64,000 nt of DNA. Source: Methylovulum sp. (GTDB lineage: Bacteria > Pseudomonadota > Gammaproteobacteria > Methylococcales > Methylomonadaceae). The stretch covers positions 220,621 to 284,620 of the forward strand of contig NZ_JAQTZU010000001.1 in NCBI RefSeq assembly GCF_028687615.1. Reading direction: 5' to 3'. This document shows, in pieces, positions 8,415 through 16,820 of this stretch (within the stretch, counting starts at the first letter, position 1; each line of letters opens with the position of its first letter). The notes beneath the pieces are model-generated. The model had not been told where the DNA came from and did no database searches. It saw only the letters and a list, made by a program, of their open reading frames with translations. A program made the translations under genes and the position numbers.

Positions 8415-10242
8415 GGCGAGCCCCTTCGGCGTTAGCCTGGATCATAGCCAGACGGCTCAAAAACTGATCGACGAACACTTCCATGATGGAAATGCGCTTG
8501 CCCACCCGTGTGGCAACATGGTTGTAGCCGAACAAAGAGGGTATCGCCACCACCAGCCCCATGACGGTAGCCGCTAATGCCGCCGATATGCCAGGTGCGA
8601 TAGTGTTGACGTTGACATCCCCCGCTGCGGCGATTGACGCGAAAGTAATCATGACGCCCACCACGGTTCCCAGCAGCCCCAAAAACGGCCCGCCGCTGAT
8701 GGCGATGGTTACCAGCACCAAACGCTCGTTCAGGTGGTTGGTTTGCGTGACCAGTTCCGCATCCAGCGCCGAGCGTATCACTTCCAAAGACAGGGCGTTT
8801 AACGCCACGGGTTGTTGGCTGTCTTGTCCCGCCAACAGGCGTTGTAACGCGTGCAGCTCCGTTAAGCCGGCGGCGTAGATTTGAAAGAGGGCGGAATGCT
8901 TGCTGTCCGCGCTATCTTGTGCGAGGCCGGCGTTAGAGCTTGCCACTTCCTGATTAAAGCGCTCGGCAAAGCCTTCCATAAACAATTTGTCGGCGCGTTC
9001 GGTTCGGGTCAACGCAAAGGATTTATTGATAATGACATCGGCGCTGACCAAGCCCATGATGACGATAATGGCAATCACAACCCATCCTTCTGGTTGTATT
9101 GCGCCCAGCAATGACCACAGCAGGGCGAAATATTCCGCCATGCCGCCGCTGGTACTGGCGGATTCGTCTTCGCCGTATTGCAGCAGTTTACTGTCGGGGC
9201 TTTGACCGCCGGCGGACAAACGGATCCAGTCGGCGTTGCGGGCCACATTGGAAAACTGCACTTCATCGATAAGGCCTTTAAATCCGTTGTTTTCCGCAGT
9301 GGCGCCTAATATGATGTCGGCATCGATGACGGCAAAGGATACCGGGGTTGACGCGACTTCCGCACCATCGATAAACAGTTTCAAGTCCTTGTTTATGCTG
9401 ACGGCGATATGTTGCCAGCGGTCAACGGCCAATGGCGAAACCGCCGCCACTTGGGTTTCCTGTTGGTTTTCCGTGATCCGGGCATAGACCCGGTCAGCAC
9501 TCACGCCAATTTCGAATGTCCGGTCACCTACCGACTGCGATAAGATGATATTTTGTTCCTGGCTTTCAGAAAGCCTCAGCCAACCGGAGAACGTAAAGCC
9601 GGTTTCCGGGTTGAGGCTTATGGCGGGGTTTTTTTCAATCACGATGCTTTCGCTGCCGTTGAATTCCGCGCCATTGTTTATCAAGCCGGGAACACCCGGC
9701 TTGATGCTGGATGTTTTCGCATGATGCCCGAAAGCCGTCGCATCCTGCGGCAAGCCGGACAATTCGCTGAAATGGTATACGGCGGTTTGGTTGATATCAT
9801 AGGTGCCGGCGCTGTCGGCAATGGTATTGGCCTTGGCGTTACCGTAATACATCCAAAAGTGATTGTTTTTACTGCCGGCGGCATCCTTGGCGTCTATGAG
9901 CGGAACCTGCACCCAGATGACCGCTATACCGGCGGCGGCGTCGAATATTTCAACATGGTGTTTTAACGGCGTCGTGTCATCGGCCGCGATGAAGCGGATA
10001 TCGGAAGCATCGGGTTTGGCATCAAGGAAATACGGAAAATTGCCACTGTGCAGGCGCACCACGACAGGTGTATTCGTTAGGCGCGAGATAATGGCTACGC
10101 CCTCGGCCGACGTGTCCAGACTGATTTTTTTACGGTAATTCCAATCATCATTCCACCACGCATGACCGGTGATGGGTAGCAATAATGTTGTCAACAACAA
10201 TAAATACAGTATCAATGTTGGCTTTTGGGCTCTGTTCATCAT
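8404..10242 (-). CDS. ExbB/MotA/TolQ channel protein with N-terminal DUF2341 and LamG-like domains (set 1)
   Basis: A 612-aa fusion. A signal or anchor sequence (~1-30) is followed by DUF2341 (WWNDDWNYRKKISLDTS, FWMYYGNAKA) and a LamG/concanavalin-like fold at ~180-330 (GFTFSGWLRLSESQ, RWQHIAVSINKDLKLFIDG, GLIDEVQFSNVARNADW). Three ExbB transmembrane helices follow (~EYFALLWSLLGAIQPEGWVV, VLVTIAISGGPFLGLLGTVV, GISAALAATVMGLVVAIPSL). The topology places the lectin-like head in the periplasm. Ordinary ExbB is ~240 aa. It heads the exbB-exbD-tonB operon on this strand. The head could sense or bind a glycan or a passenger protein; that role is inferred. Confidence 0.9.
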   Translation of the reverse strand: MMNRAQKPTLILYLLLLTTLLLPITGHAWWNDDWNYRKKISLDTSAEGVAIISRLTNTPVVVRLHSGNFPYFLDAKPDASDIRFIAADDTTPLKHHVEIFDAAAGIAVIWVQVPLIDAKDAAGSKNNHFWMYYGNAKANTIADSAGTYDINQTAVYHFSELSGLPQDATAFGHHAKTSSIKPGVPGLINNGAEFNGSESIVIEKNPAISLNPETGFTFSGWLRLSESQEQNIILSQSVGDRTFEIGVSADRVYARITENQQETQVAAVSPLAVDRWQHIAVSINKDLKLFIDGAEVASTPVSFAVIDADIILGATAENNGFKGLIDEVQFSNVARNADWIRLSAGGQSPDSKLLQYGEDESASTSGGMAEYFALLWSLLGAIQPEGWVVIAIIVIMGLVSADVIINKSFALTRTERADKLFMEGFAERFNQEVASSNAGLAQDSADSKHSALFQIYAAGLTELHALQRLLAGQDSQQPVALNALSLEVIRSALDAELVTQTNHLNERLVLVTIAISGGPFLGLLGTVVGVMITFASIAAAGDVNVNTIAPGISAALAATVMGLVVAIPSLFGYNHVATRVGKRISIMEVFVDQFLSRLAMIQANAEGARHAA

Positions 10243-10435
10243 TTAAACCACTTTTTTCATTGAAAAGTTTATTGGCAGTCTGCAACCTAATTGTTACAGG
10301 AGTTTTACAATGAGGGTGTATTGCATACGCTGTTACTCGATGTTCAAGTTTTTTAATTTAGTTCACTTAATGATGGCGAAAAAATTATCCGAATCATTTC
10401 AGTACGACACGCGAATCCAAAAGAGAGGGGCAATT

Positions 10436-10887
10436 ATGAAAGATATTGAACAACGCGCCAGATTCGACGATTTCGAGCTGGAAGACCATTATGATTTTAG
10501 TGACGGTATTCGCGGACGTTTTTATGTCTTAAGAAAAAAAGCCTGTGACCTCGGTGCTTACGAACGATTACAAAACGTAACCCTACCTAATGACATGATA
10601 GCGGTGATGAATTTTCTGTCTGCACAAGTCGCCAATGGCTCAATCATAGGCATCGGCAACCCAAGCGTTGCGGCGGGCAAGCTGGATGCGTTAAAAAACC
10701 AGCTCTACCTGCCGCCCTGTATGGCATCCACAATAAAATAGATGGCTTATGCACCCCATTAACGCAAACCCTCAGACATATAGACACGGACAATACGCCA
10801 GATGGCAACGATTATGTGACTGGCACGGCGACGGGGAAATTAGCCAGTCAAATTAGTGCCTTACGCACTGAATGGCAATGTAAGTGA
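10436..10887 (+). pseudogene. Chimera of an antitoxin N-terminus and a frameshifted secreted-protein tail
   Basis: An ATG at 10436 with a strong Shine-Dalgarno (AGAGAGGGG) starts MKDIEQRARFDDFELEDHYD, then FSDGIRGRFYVLRKKA, a pattern common in small antitoxins of PIN/BrnT-like pairs. At ~residue 37 it changes to unrelated sequence (LPNDMIAVMNFLSAQVANGS, KLDALKNQLYLPP) and stops at 10741. One base shifted, the same unrelated protein continues to 10887 (NKIDGLCTPLTQTLRHIDT, GNDYVTGTATGKLASQISAL, ending EWQCK). Two broken genes thus appear joined in frame. No toxin gene follows. Confidence 0.55.
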
Positions 10888-10973
10888 GATGCCCCGCAAG
10901 TTTAGCCAATGGGTAGCGATGCCTGATTGAAAGCTGTGGACGTGTTTTTTTTGGGGTGGGTACAAAACCAGTG

Positions 10974-11076
10974 CGTAGGCTGGGATGACGTAAGGACTCG
11001 AAGAGCACGATAGCGAATCCCAGCCTATTGGTCTGCTATTACCGGGATTACGCTATTGCTTCATCCCGGCCTACGG
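10974..11076. repeat. REP-type long palindrome
   Basis: The outer arms CGTAGGC.GGGATGA and TCATCCC.GCCTACG enclose an inner pair, GGCTGGGAT and ATCCCAGCC. It lies downstream of the antitoxin chimera and of dsbD (which ends at 11095), so it may act as a shared transcript end, though it has no clear U-tract. Confidence 0.65.
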
Positions 11077-11094
11077 GCTTACCAACTTTACCAA

Positions 11095-12468
11095 CTATTC
11101 CGCCATAAACAGCAACATCTCATCAGTACGGGTGTAATCGCTGGTTTTATAAATCAAATGGTCATCCGCATCGGCAATGATAAAAAATGGCAGGCCGACT
11201 TTTAATTCGGGATAACGCTTGTCGTTTTGGTACTGTTTAAACTCAGGATCGTTGTCGTAAATCTTCAGCAGGACAACTTTTTTCAGGCCATCAATCAATT
11301 CGCGGTCAGTTTCGGTCAGATGCTCAAATTCTTTGCAGTTGGCGCACCAGTAAGCGAAAAAATCCACAAAAATCGGTTTGCCTTGTTCGCGGGCGGCTGT
11401 TACGGCATCTTCGCGGTTTAGATACCAAGTCAACTCGCCCTTAGTTTCAGTCACAGGAGCCGAAGCCAGGTTTGTTGACGTATGGATTGTTGCCGTCGCG
11501 GATGGGGTGAGGACGCCTTGCGCCAAAACCAGGCCACCAACCAGCGCAAACAGTGCGAACAATGATTTTTCCATGCGCCGGAAACCGTGCATGTGTTCGC
11601 CTTCCCACAAATGGTAGAGCGAAAACAGCAATAACAAGGCGCCGAAAAACACCAACTGGATATGTTCAGGCTTGAAACCATAACCGGACAAGGCTTTTTC
11701 CAAATAGGTGTAGGCGAAATACAAGATCAACGCACCCAAGGCCCATTGCACATATTTCATCCAGGAACCGGATTTGGGCAGGCGGACGCCGAACAAGCCA
11801 ATCAGTAAGAAAGGAACGCCCAGCCCTAATCCGAACGCCAGCATTTTCAAGGCAGCGGTGAGCGTGGCGAAAAAACTCAGGCCATCGGTTTGGCTGGCAA
11901 TCCCGACCAAAATACCGACCACAAAAGGGCCGACGCACGACGAGGACAACAATCCTGCCCCCATGCCCATCATAAAAGTTCCGGCAAGCCCTGGCGTTTT
12001 GTCGCCGATACCATTACCGCTGAACAATGAAACATGCAGAAAACCCGCGGTCGCCAAAGCCAGCATCAGAAATAATAACGCCAGCATCAAATTGGTGATG
12101 GGCAGGCGCAACACATCGTTGAACGCACCGCCAGTCGCTGCGGCAATTAAGCCAAATAAAAAGTAAATGCTGGCAAGCCCGACATAGTAAACCGACGGAT
12201 GCAAGGCGCGAGGCGCATCGCCCTGTGAACGTCCGGCGATAATGCTGGCGGTGATGGGGTACAAGGGATAGACGCACGGTAACAGGCTGGCGAGCAAACC
12301 ACCCAACATGAGAAAAATATAGGCGGACAGGGATGACTGGTTCGATGCCAGTTGGCCTTCAACCCATGCGTTCATGCCGGTCAGGGAGTTTTCCGCGTGG
12401 GCAATACCGGTTGTCAGTATCAGTAAAGTAGCGGTGGCGACAACGGTGGAGACAATGATTGGTTTCAT
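11095..12468 (-). CDS. dsbD: DsbD-type thiol:disulfide interchange protein without the N-terminal periplasmic domain
   Basis: A 457-aa protein with a signal sequence, a CcdA/DsbD-like membrane core whose two reactive cysteines are visible (LLPCVYPLYP and SSSCVGPF), and a C-terminal periplasmic thioredoxin domain (IFVDFFAYWCANCKEFE) with a CxxC. DsbD moves electrons from cytoplasmic thioredoxin to periplasmic thiols. The usual N-terminal alpha domain is absent (E. coli DsbD is ~565 aa), so it may deliver electrons directly to a neighbour substrate. It is the last gene of an arsR-phosphatase-dsbD group on the minus strand, 265 bp after the phosphatase gene. That gap shows no clear feature. Confidence 0.9.
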   Translation of the reverse strand: MKPIIVSTVVATATLLILTTGIAHAENSLTGMNAWVEGQLASNQSSLSAYIFLMLGGLLASLLPCVYPLYPITASIIAGRSQGDAPRALHPSVYYVGLASIYFLFGLIAAATGGAFNDVLRLPITNLMLALLFLMLALATAGFLHVSLFSGNGIGDKTPGLAGTFMMGMGAGLLSSSCVGPFVVGILVGIASQTDGLSFFATLTAALKMLAFGLGLGVPFLLIGLFGVRLPKSGSWMKYVQWALGALILYFAYTYLEKALSGYGFKPEHIQLVFFGALLLLFSLYHLWEGEHMHGFRRMEKSLFALFALVGGLVLAQGVLTPSATATIHTSTNLASAPVTETKGELTWYLNREDAVTAAREQGKPIFVDFFAYWCANCKEFEHLTETDRELIDGLKKVVLLKIYDNDPEFKQYQNDKRYPELKVGLPFFIIADADDHLIYKTSDYTRTDEMLLFMAE

Positions 12469-12733
12469 ACACAGTTCTCAAGGGTGATGGTGCTTATCAA
12501 ACCACGCCGGAGTGGAAGCAACGGCAGGACAGTAGTTCGTTACGTTGAAAATATAAAAAAATGGTGATGGTTGCAGTACAACTATTTTAGTCAAAGCCCG
12601 ACATTCCTACCTACCTGAAAATGGAGTGCCGAGCCGTATACCACCAAGTGAACCCCGTCTACAAAGGCGCACCCAAATTGAAGGACAGCCTTCAATCAAC
12701 CACCACCAAAAAAGTTATGGGCATCTTTTTTCC

Positions 12734-13438
12734 TTAGCTTTTGACTTGGGAAAGCATATAAAACATTTCCCGCCCAATTTGTTGGGTGCGCTCATCGTAA
12801 AGCGCGGTTTCGTTCGGCAAGTTATCGGCCACTTTAGGGTCTTCGTAATGGATGGGAATCCGCAACGTGCTGCCTTCGACGACCGGACAGTTTTTGTCCG
12901 CCTGTGAGCAGGTCATCAATGCCGCATAATTGTCTTTGGGATTGCCATCGGCATTGTAGCGTTTGGAGAAAGCGCGGATTTCCGGTTTGGTTTCCGAATA
13001 CTTGACCAGATAAACCGGATTTTTGCCACCCGTGCTGTCTGTTAACGTAAAACCAACCCGACGCAGGGCATCAACGGCCCGTATATTCATCGCCGTGGCT
13101 TCGGTGCCGCCCGAATAAGTTTGTACGCCAGCAACACCATAAAAGGCGGCGGCGGTTTGCGCCCAAATCTGCCCCAAATGGCTACGGCGGGAATTGTGGG
13201 TGCAGATAAATGTCAGTTGCGCCGTCTCACCCGCCTGGATTTTAGAACGGATGAACATCGCCGCTTTTTTCAACTGCTTTTGGCGTCCGGCAGGAATCTG
13301 CTGAAACTCTTGGGTAAGCTTGGCGATAGATGGGCGAATGCTTGGCAAAACATCGTCTTCACTGGCATTTGCCGTACAAATGAAGCCGAAAAAAATCACG
13401 GCGGCAAAGCATGGCAACAAACGGTTTTTTAACATCAT
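12734..13438 (-). CDS. Exported low-molecular-weight phosphatase/arsenate-reductase-like protein
   Basis: A 234-aa protein with a signal peptide (LPCFAAVIFFGFICTANASE) after a GAGGA Shine-Dalgarno. The catalytic loop CTHNSRR fits the CX5R motif of low-molecular-weight tyrosine phosphatases and thioredoxin-coupled ArsC enzymes, and it is followed by S-H-L-G-Q-I-W-A, as in that fold. More cysteines occur at TCSQADKNCP, where ArsC enzymes use a redox pair. Family members are normally cytoplasmic; an exported form beside an ArsR regulator and a DsbD electron supplier is unusual. The substrate could be a phosphorylated protein or arsenate; neither is shown by the sequence. Confidence 0.8.
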   Translation of the reverse strand: MMLKNRLLPCFAAVIFFGFICTANASEDDVLPSIRPSIAKLTQEFQQIPAGRQKQLKKAAMFIRSKIQAGETAQLTFICTHNSRRSHLGQIWAQTAAAFYGVAGVQTYSGGTEATAMNIRAVDALRRVGFTLTDSTGGKNPVYLVKYSETKPEIRAFSKRYNADGNPKDNYAALMTCSQADKNCPVVEGSTLRIPIHYEDPKVADNLPNETALYDERTQQIGREMFYMLSQVKS

Positions 13439-13482
13439 AAAATCCTCGGCTGATTAGGTTTGCGTGGGTAACGCCGACAAAC

Positions 13483-13863
13483 CTAGCGGCCAGTAGCGGA
13501 TTGATAAACCACTTGCGGACACTCTGCCAGATTATCGGTGTAGCGTTGAAGGATAGTGGAACGTGTTTGTAAATCTTCGGCGAAACACGGAAATTCATCG
13601 GAGCGGGCCTGCAAACAATGCAAATTTGCCAACAGCACCGGATGGACAGGCACAGGCAAGCTGTAAACCATCCAAACCCCTTCCCTCCGCACCCAAACAA
13701 TCCCAAGCTTTTTCATGTATTGCAATTGCTTGGAAATTTTGACCTGGGTTTCCCCCAAAATCTCTTGGATGTGGCATACGCACAACGGGCCTTCCTTAAG
13801 CAAGTTAAGTATCCGCAAGCGTTGCACATCACAGAGGCATTTATATAGGCTAACTAATTCCAT
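13483..13863 (-). CDS. ArsR/SmtB-family transcription regulator
   Basis: A winged-helix repressor of ~126 aa. I prefer the ATG at 13863 (MELVSLYKCLCDVQRLRILN) over 13872, because AAAGGA then lies ~10 nt upstream rather than 2. The recognition region reads HIQEILGETQVKISKQLQYM and the wing MKKLGIVWVRREGVWMVYSL. The PLCVCHIQE segment carries the CVC pair that binds As(III)/Sb(III) in ArsR. It is followed at 45 nt by the exported phosphatase gene, which it probably represses together with dsbD. A 15-bp palindrome 66 bp upstream is a candidate operator. Confidence 0.9.
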   Translation of the reverse strand: MELVSLYKCLCDVQRLRILNLLKEGPLCVCHIQEILGETQVKISKQLQYMKKLGIVWVRREGVWMVYSLPVPVHPVLLANLHCLQARSDEFPCFAEDLQTRSTILQRYTDNLAECPQVVYQSATGR

Positions 13864-13928
13864 TTTCCACATATCCTTTCATGTGCATATATTATAAATC
13901 GAATATTAAATTTTGATTACAATTATCT

Positions 13929-13943
13929 CACTAAATTTTAGTG
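13929..13943. promoter_or_regulatory. Candidate operator palindrome upstream of arsR
   Basis: CACTAAATTTTAGTG is a perfect 15-bp palindrome with a central T. It lies in an AT-rich stretch (13880-13945) that would hold the arsR promoter. Its size and position suit a dimeric repressor. The rest of 13944-14348 holds only a doubtful small reading frame. Confidence 0.45.
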
Positions 13944-14029
13944 CATAGCCTGCGATGAACGTTATGGAGCACCTCGTTCGGATAAATAGGCGACTAAATA
14001 TTTAATGCTTTTTTGGTAGCGGTTGTGAT

Positions 14030-14320
14030 TTGACTGTTGCGGAGTACAAACCCAGGTTTGAGGGTATAGTTGCAAAAGTCATTGACTGCGTGTTCCAAGC
14101 TTGTTTTTTGCCAGACAATCGTTATATAGTTAATTACATAAATTTGTTAATCGCCAAACAAGCCACAATCGAAATTAATAGGATCGGGCGTCAACCTAAG
14201 CCTTTCCAGGAATTAGCGGCGATTGACGAAGGGCTTACATTTTCTTCCATCCTTGAAAAAAAAGACTTGGCAGAGTATGGTTATAACCTAAGCTCCATAA
14301 GCATTTTGCCTATGGGTTAG
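14030..14320 (+). CDS. Doubtful small protein, 96 aa
   Basis: An open frame from a TTG codon with no convincing Shine-Dalgarno encodes a soluble protein ending DLAEYGYNLSSISILPMG. The composition is protein-like and it sits directly before modE in the same direction, but I recognise no family and find no ATG. It may be a remnant. Confidence 0.3.
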   Translation: MTVAEYKPRFEGIVAKVIDCVFQACFLPDNRYIVNYINLLIAKQATIEINRIGRQPKPFQELAAIDEGLTFSSILEKKDLAEYGYNLSSISILPMG

Positions 14321-14348
14321 TTCACCAAGCCGCAGGCGAGGATTTTTC

Positions 14349-15206
14349 GTGCAGACCAAGCCCCTTTTGAACAACCCGCTTTTGAACAACCCAAAGACGT
14401 CTTTAAGCAACAAACCGTTGTCACCGATGTTGGTGGAAGGCGACATACGCTTGATAGGCGGTTTAGGCGGGCGGCTGTTCCGTTTGCTCGCTGCCATTGA
14501 CAAATCCGGTTCCATCAACCAAGCCGCCAAGGATGTGGGCTTGACTTACAAGGGCGCGTGGGAAATGATAGAACGCGCCAATAATTTATCCCCCAAGATA
14601 TTGGTTTCCACGGCAATTGGCGGGCGACTGGGAGGCGGCACACGCTTGACACCCGCCGGAAAAAGTTTGCTGCAATTATTTATCGAAATTCAGGCGGAAC
14701 ATAATCTCTTCCTGGAGCAAATCAACCAACGCCTGGCAAACAACCAGGATATTGTCTTTTTATTTAAGAGGTTAATCATGAAAGCAAGTGCGCGTAACCA
14801 ATTTTTTGGCAAAATCACCGATGTCGCTATCGGAGCGGTGAATGTCACTGTTGTGGTCGGTTTGAAAGGAGGCGAAAGCATCGTCTCTTCCATTACTAAA
14901 GAATCGGCTGAATCCCTGGGTGTTAAAGCGGGCGTGGATGTCGTGGCCTTGGTCAAAGCCCCCAATATCATCGTCATCACCGATTTTGGCGGTTATCGCC
15001 TTTCGGCCCGCAACCAGTTACAAGGCACGGTGTCCCGTATCCAAAAAGGTGCGGTCAATTCGGAAGTGGTGATTGAGCTGGCCGGCGGCGATTCCATCAC
15101 GTCGACCATCACCAATGAAAGCATCGAAACCCTGAATTTAACGCCCGGTTGCACGGCCACCGCAGCGTTTAAAGCGGGTGCGGTCATTCTTGGCGTGGCT
15201 GCCTGA
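14349..15206 (+). CDS. modE: ModE-like molybdate-responsive regulator
   Basis: A winged-helix N-terminal domain (RLLAAIDKSGSINQAAKDVG, LTYKGAWEMIERANNLS, GGRLGGGTRLTPAGKSLL) is followed by two MOP/TOBE molybdate-binding repeats starting at ~140 (KASARNQFFGKITDVAIGAV) and ~210 (LSARNQLQGTVSRIQKGAVN). ModE binds molybdate and controls molybdate transport and molybdoenzyme genes. GTG at 14349 opens the frame; ATG at 14427 (MLVEGDIRLIGG) is an equally good start by homology. No modABC transporter is adjacent. The only molybdenum-related gene nearby is the oxidoreductase-like protein at 16821, which may be its target. Confidence 0.88.
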   Translation: MQTKPLLNNPLLNNPKTSLSNKPLSPMLVEGDIRLIGGLGGRLFRLLAAIDKSGSINQAAKDVGLTYKGAWEMIERANNLSPKILVSTAIGGRLGGGTRLTPAGKSLLQLFIEIQAEHNLFLEQINQRLANNQDIVFLFKRLIMKASARNQFFGKITDVAIGAVNVTVVVGLKGGESIVSSITKESAESLGVKAGVDVVALVKAPNIIVITDFGGYRLSARNQLQGTVSRIQKGAVNSEVVIELAGGDSITSTITNESIETLNLTPGCTATAAFKAGAVILGVAA

Positions 15207-15237
15207 TCAAAACCAGCAATTCAGTAACATACATCGT

Positions 15238-15267
15238 GTCGCCCATGCCACTCGACGCATGGGCGAC
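15238..15267. repeat. Stem-loop between modE and the diheme peroxidase
   Basis: GTCGCCCATGC and GCATGGGCGAC form perfect 11-bp arms around an 8-nt loop, between two convergent genes. It is followed by A7 on the plus strand, so neither strand gives a classical U-tract directly after the stem. It may still terminate transcripts bidirectionally. Confidence 0.5.
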
Positions 15268-15294
15268 AAAAAAATGCCAACTTATTGCACCATT

Positions 15295-16749
15295 TCACAG
15301 CGTCCTCAAAAACAAAATCAAATCCAGCCGTTCCCGATTATCCAGGCCAAGCTGGAAACGTCTGTCGTAAAAATCCACGACATCCCCCAGCTCTTTGGCC
15401 ATGCCATTATGGAAATAAGGCGCCCGCGCGGCAAGCCCGCGCAGGGTCGGGATTTTAAAGCGGCCTACATCCTGCCATTGTCCGGTAATGAGGGCACGGC
15501 CCGGATCAGTCGTTTTTAACATTTCAGCCGTCATTTTATTGCGCAGGGTATAAAGCGGCATATCCGCCGTGCGTCGCACCTCGTCGCTGATGCCGATATT
15601 CAAAAACCGGGCTACAGAATGGCTGCCTGCATTGGGTGATTCATGGCAAGTGCTACAAGTACCACGGATAACGCTCAAATTGCCCAGTTCCGACACCTCG
15701 TTAAGCCCCGAAACGCCAGAAATGGCAATAGGCCGGGTGTTAAAAAGCCGTTGCCCACGGGCTATCGCCGCCCGGATGTCAGCCGGTGCCGTAACGATCA
15801 AACCATTCCAGACATCGTACAAATTGAAGACTAGCGGGTCGCTGGGCAAGCCCGTTTTGCTGTCACCCAAAAAATCATTGATGCCAGGGCAAAAACCTTG
15901 TTTCGATAAGCTGACCGGCCCGCCTTCCGCGCCCAAGACATTGAGTGCTTTGGCATCTTTATCGTAGACTTGCGCGGTAAACAAGGCGGTTTCAAAGTCA
16001 ACGATATGTTGGCGTTGCAGAGGAGTCAAAGGTAATCCCTGCGCGTGCCCTGTCGTGGCGTTATTGGCTTGCTTGCCCAAATCATAGCGCATGGACCGCC
16101 CGGAAACGGTCTCGCGTCCATCCCACATAACGGTGCTTAAAAATTTTAAATTGCTTGCCGGAAGTGGGCGACGGAATAAAGACAGCTCAAATGACGGGGT
16201 AATATCTTTTGCCGTGGCAAATCCATAAGGGTCGCTAATATCAAGCAATTCAAACTCAGCTTCATCAGGAACCTTTAGGCCAATCCGAATCACCCCTTTA
16301 TTTAGCAACAAGCTATAGGCAATGCGGCGGGCTTGGAGTGTCGAAACTTTCGCTTTAGGTGAATTGCTACCATCATTGGTACGGAAAATCGGCGCAGTCC
16401 CACCCGTATCATTGAAGCGTTGCTGTACACCTGCGGGGGTGATGCTCCATCCCTCTTCAGGCAAATGGCAGGTCGAACAAGCCCTGCCATTGCTTCCCAA
16501 GGATTGGAAAAATTCGTTGTTCAAATCAATGCTGCCTTGCTTGCTGAACGTCGCGCTTAATCCCGAAGGATTGAGGAAGGTCGTGTTGTTTTCGATGGCT
16601 TTTTCGATGACCGATGCCGCATCAACGGTATCCAACAACAGCAAAGGAATAATCCAAACCATCGCCCAACCTAAGCAATGGTTCCTTTTCCCCAATCTGG
16701 ATATTGGCGGATGTTGCTGGGTTTTAGGCGGCTGAAGTGTTGATTGCAT
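15295..16749 (-). CDS. Diheme cytochrome c peroxidase / MauG-family protein
   Basis: A 484-aa exported protein with an N-terminal hydrophobic segment (WAMVWIIPLLLLDTVDAA) and two c-type heme sites, CSTCH near residue 90 (GRACSTCHLPEEGWS) and CSTCH near 365 (RGTCSTCHESPNAGSHS). The ending (TLRGLAARAPYFHNGMAKEL, DRRFQLGLDNRERLDLILFL) is typical of the CcpA/MauG fold. Such enzymes reduce H2O2 or oxidise protein side chains in the periplasm. The start follows an AAGGAG site. It lies 71 bp downstream of the molybdopterin-oxidoreductase-like gene on the same strand, so the two probably form an operon. The oxidation target is unknown. Confidence 0.88.
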   Translation of the reverse strand: MQSTLQPPKTQQHPPISRLGKRNHCLGWAMVWIIPLLLLDTVDAASVIEKAIENNTTFLNPSGLSATFSKQGSIDLNNEFFQSLGSNGRACSTCHLPEEGWSITPAGVQQRFNDTGGTAPIFRTNDGSNSPKAKVSTLQARRIAYSLLLNKGVIRIGLKVPDEAEFELLDISDPYGFATAKDITPSFELSLFRRPLPASNLKFLSTVMWDGRETVSGRSMRYDLGKQANNATTGHAQGLPLTPLQRQHIVDFETALFTAQVYDKDAKALNVLGAEGGPVSLSKQGFCPGINDFLGDSKTGLPSDPLVFNLYDVWNGLIVTAPADIRAAIARGQRLFNTRPIAISGVSGLNEVSELGNLSVIRGTCSTCHESPNAGSHSVARFLNIGISDEVRRTADMPLYTLRNKMTAEMLKTTDPGRALITGQWQDVGRFKIPTLRGLAARAPYFHNGMAKELGDVVDFYDRRFQLGLDNRERLDLILFLRTL

Positions 16750-16777
16750 GATGCGGTCTCCTTTGATATTGAAAGTA

Positions 16778-16807
16778 ACGCCCGGCAGATATTGCTGGCC
16801 GGGCGTT
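16778..16807 (-). repeat. Intercistronic stem-loop
   Basis: ACGCCCGGC and GCCGGGCGT form perfect 9-bp arms around AGATATTGCTG, between the two minus-strand genes. It could lower read-through into the diheme peroxidase or stabilise the upstream transcript; there is no strong U-tract. Confidence 0.5.
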
Positions 16808-16820
16808 TCAGGTTTTGCCG

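Noticed and set aside
15238..15274. Classical intrinsic terminator for modE
   Set aside because: The stem is strong, but the tract after it is A7 on the plus strand, which gives no U-run for either gene directly after the stem; kept only as a stem-loop.
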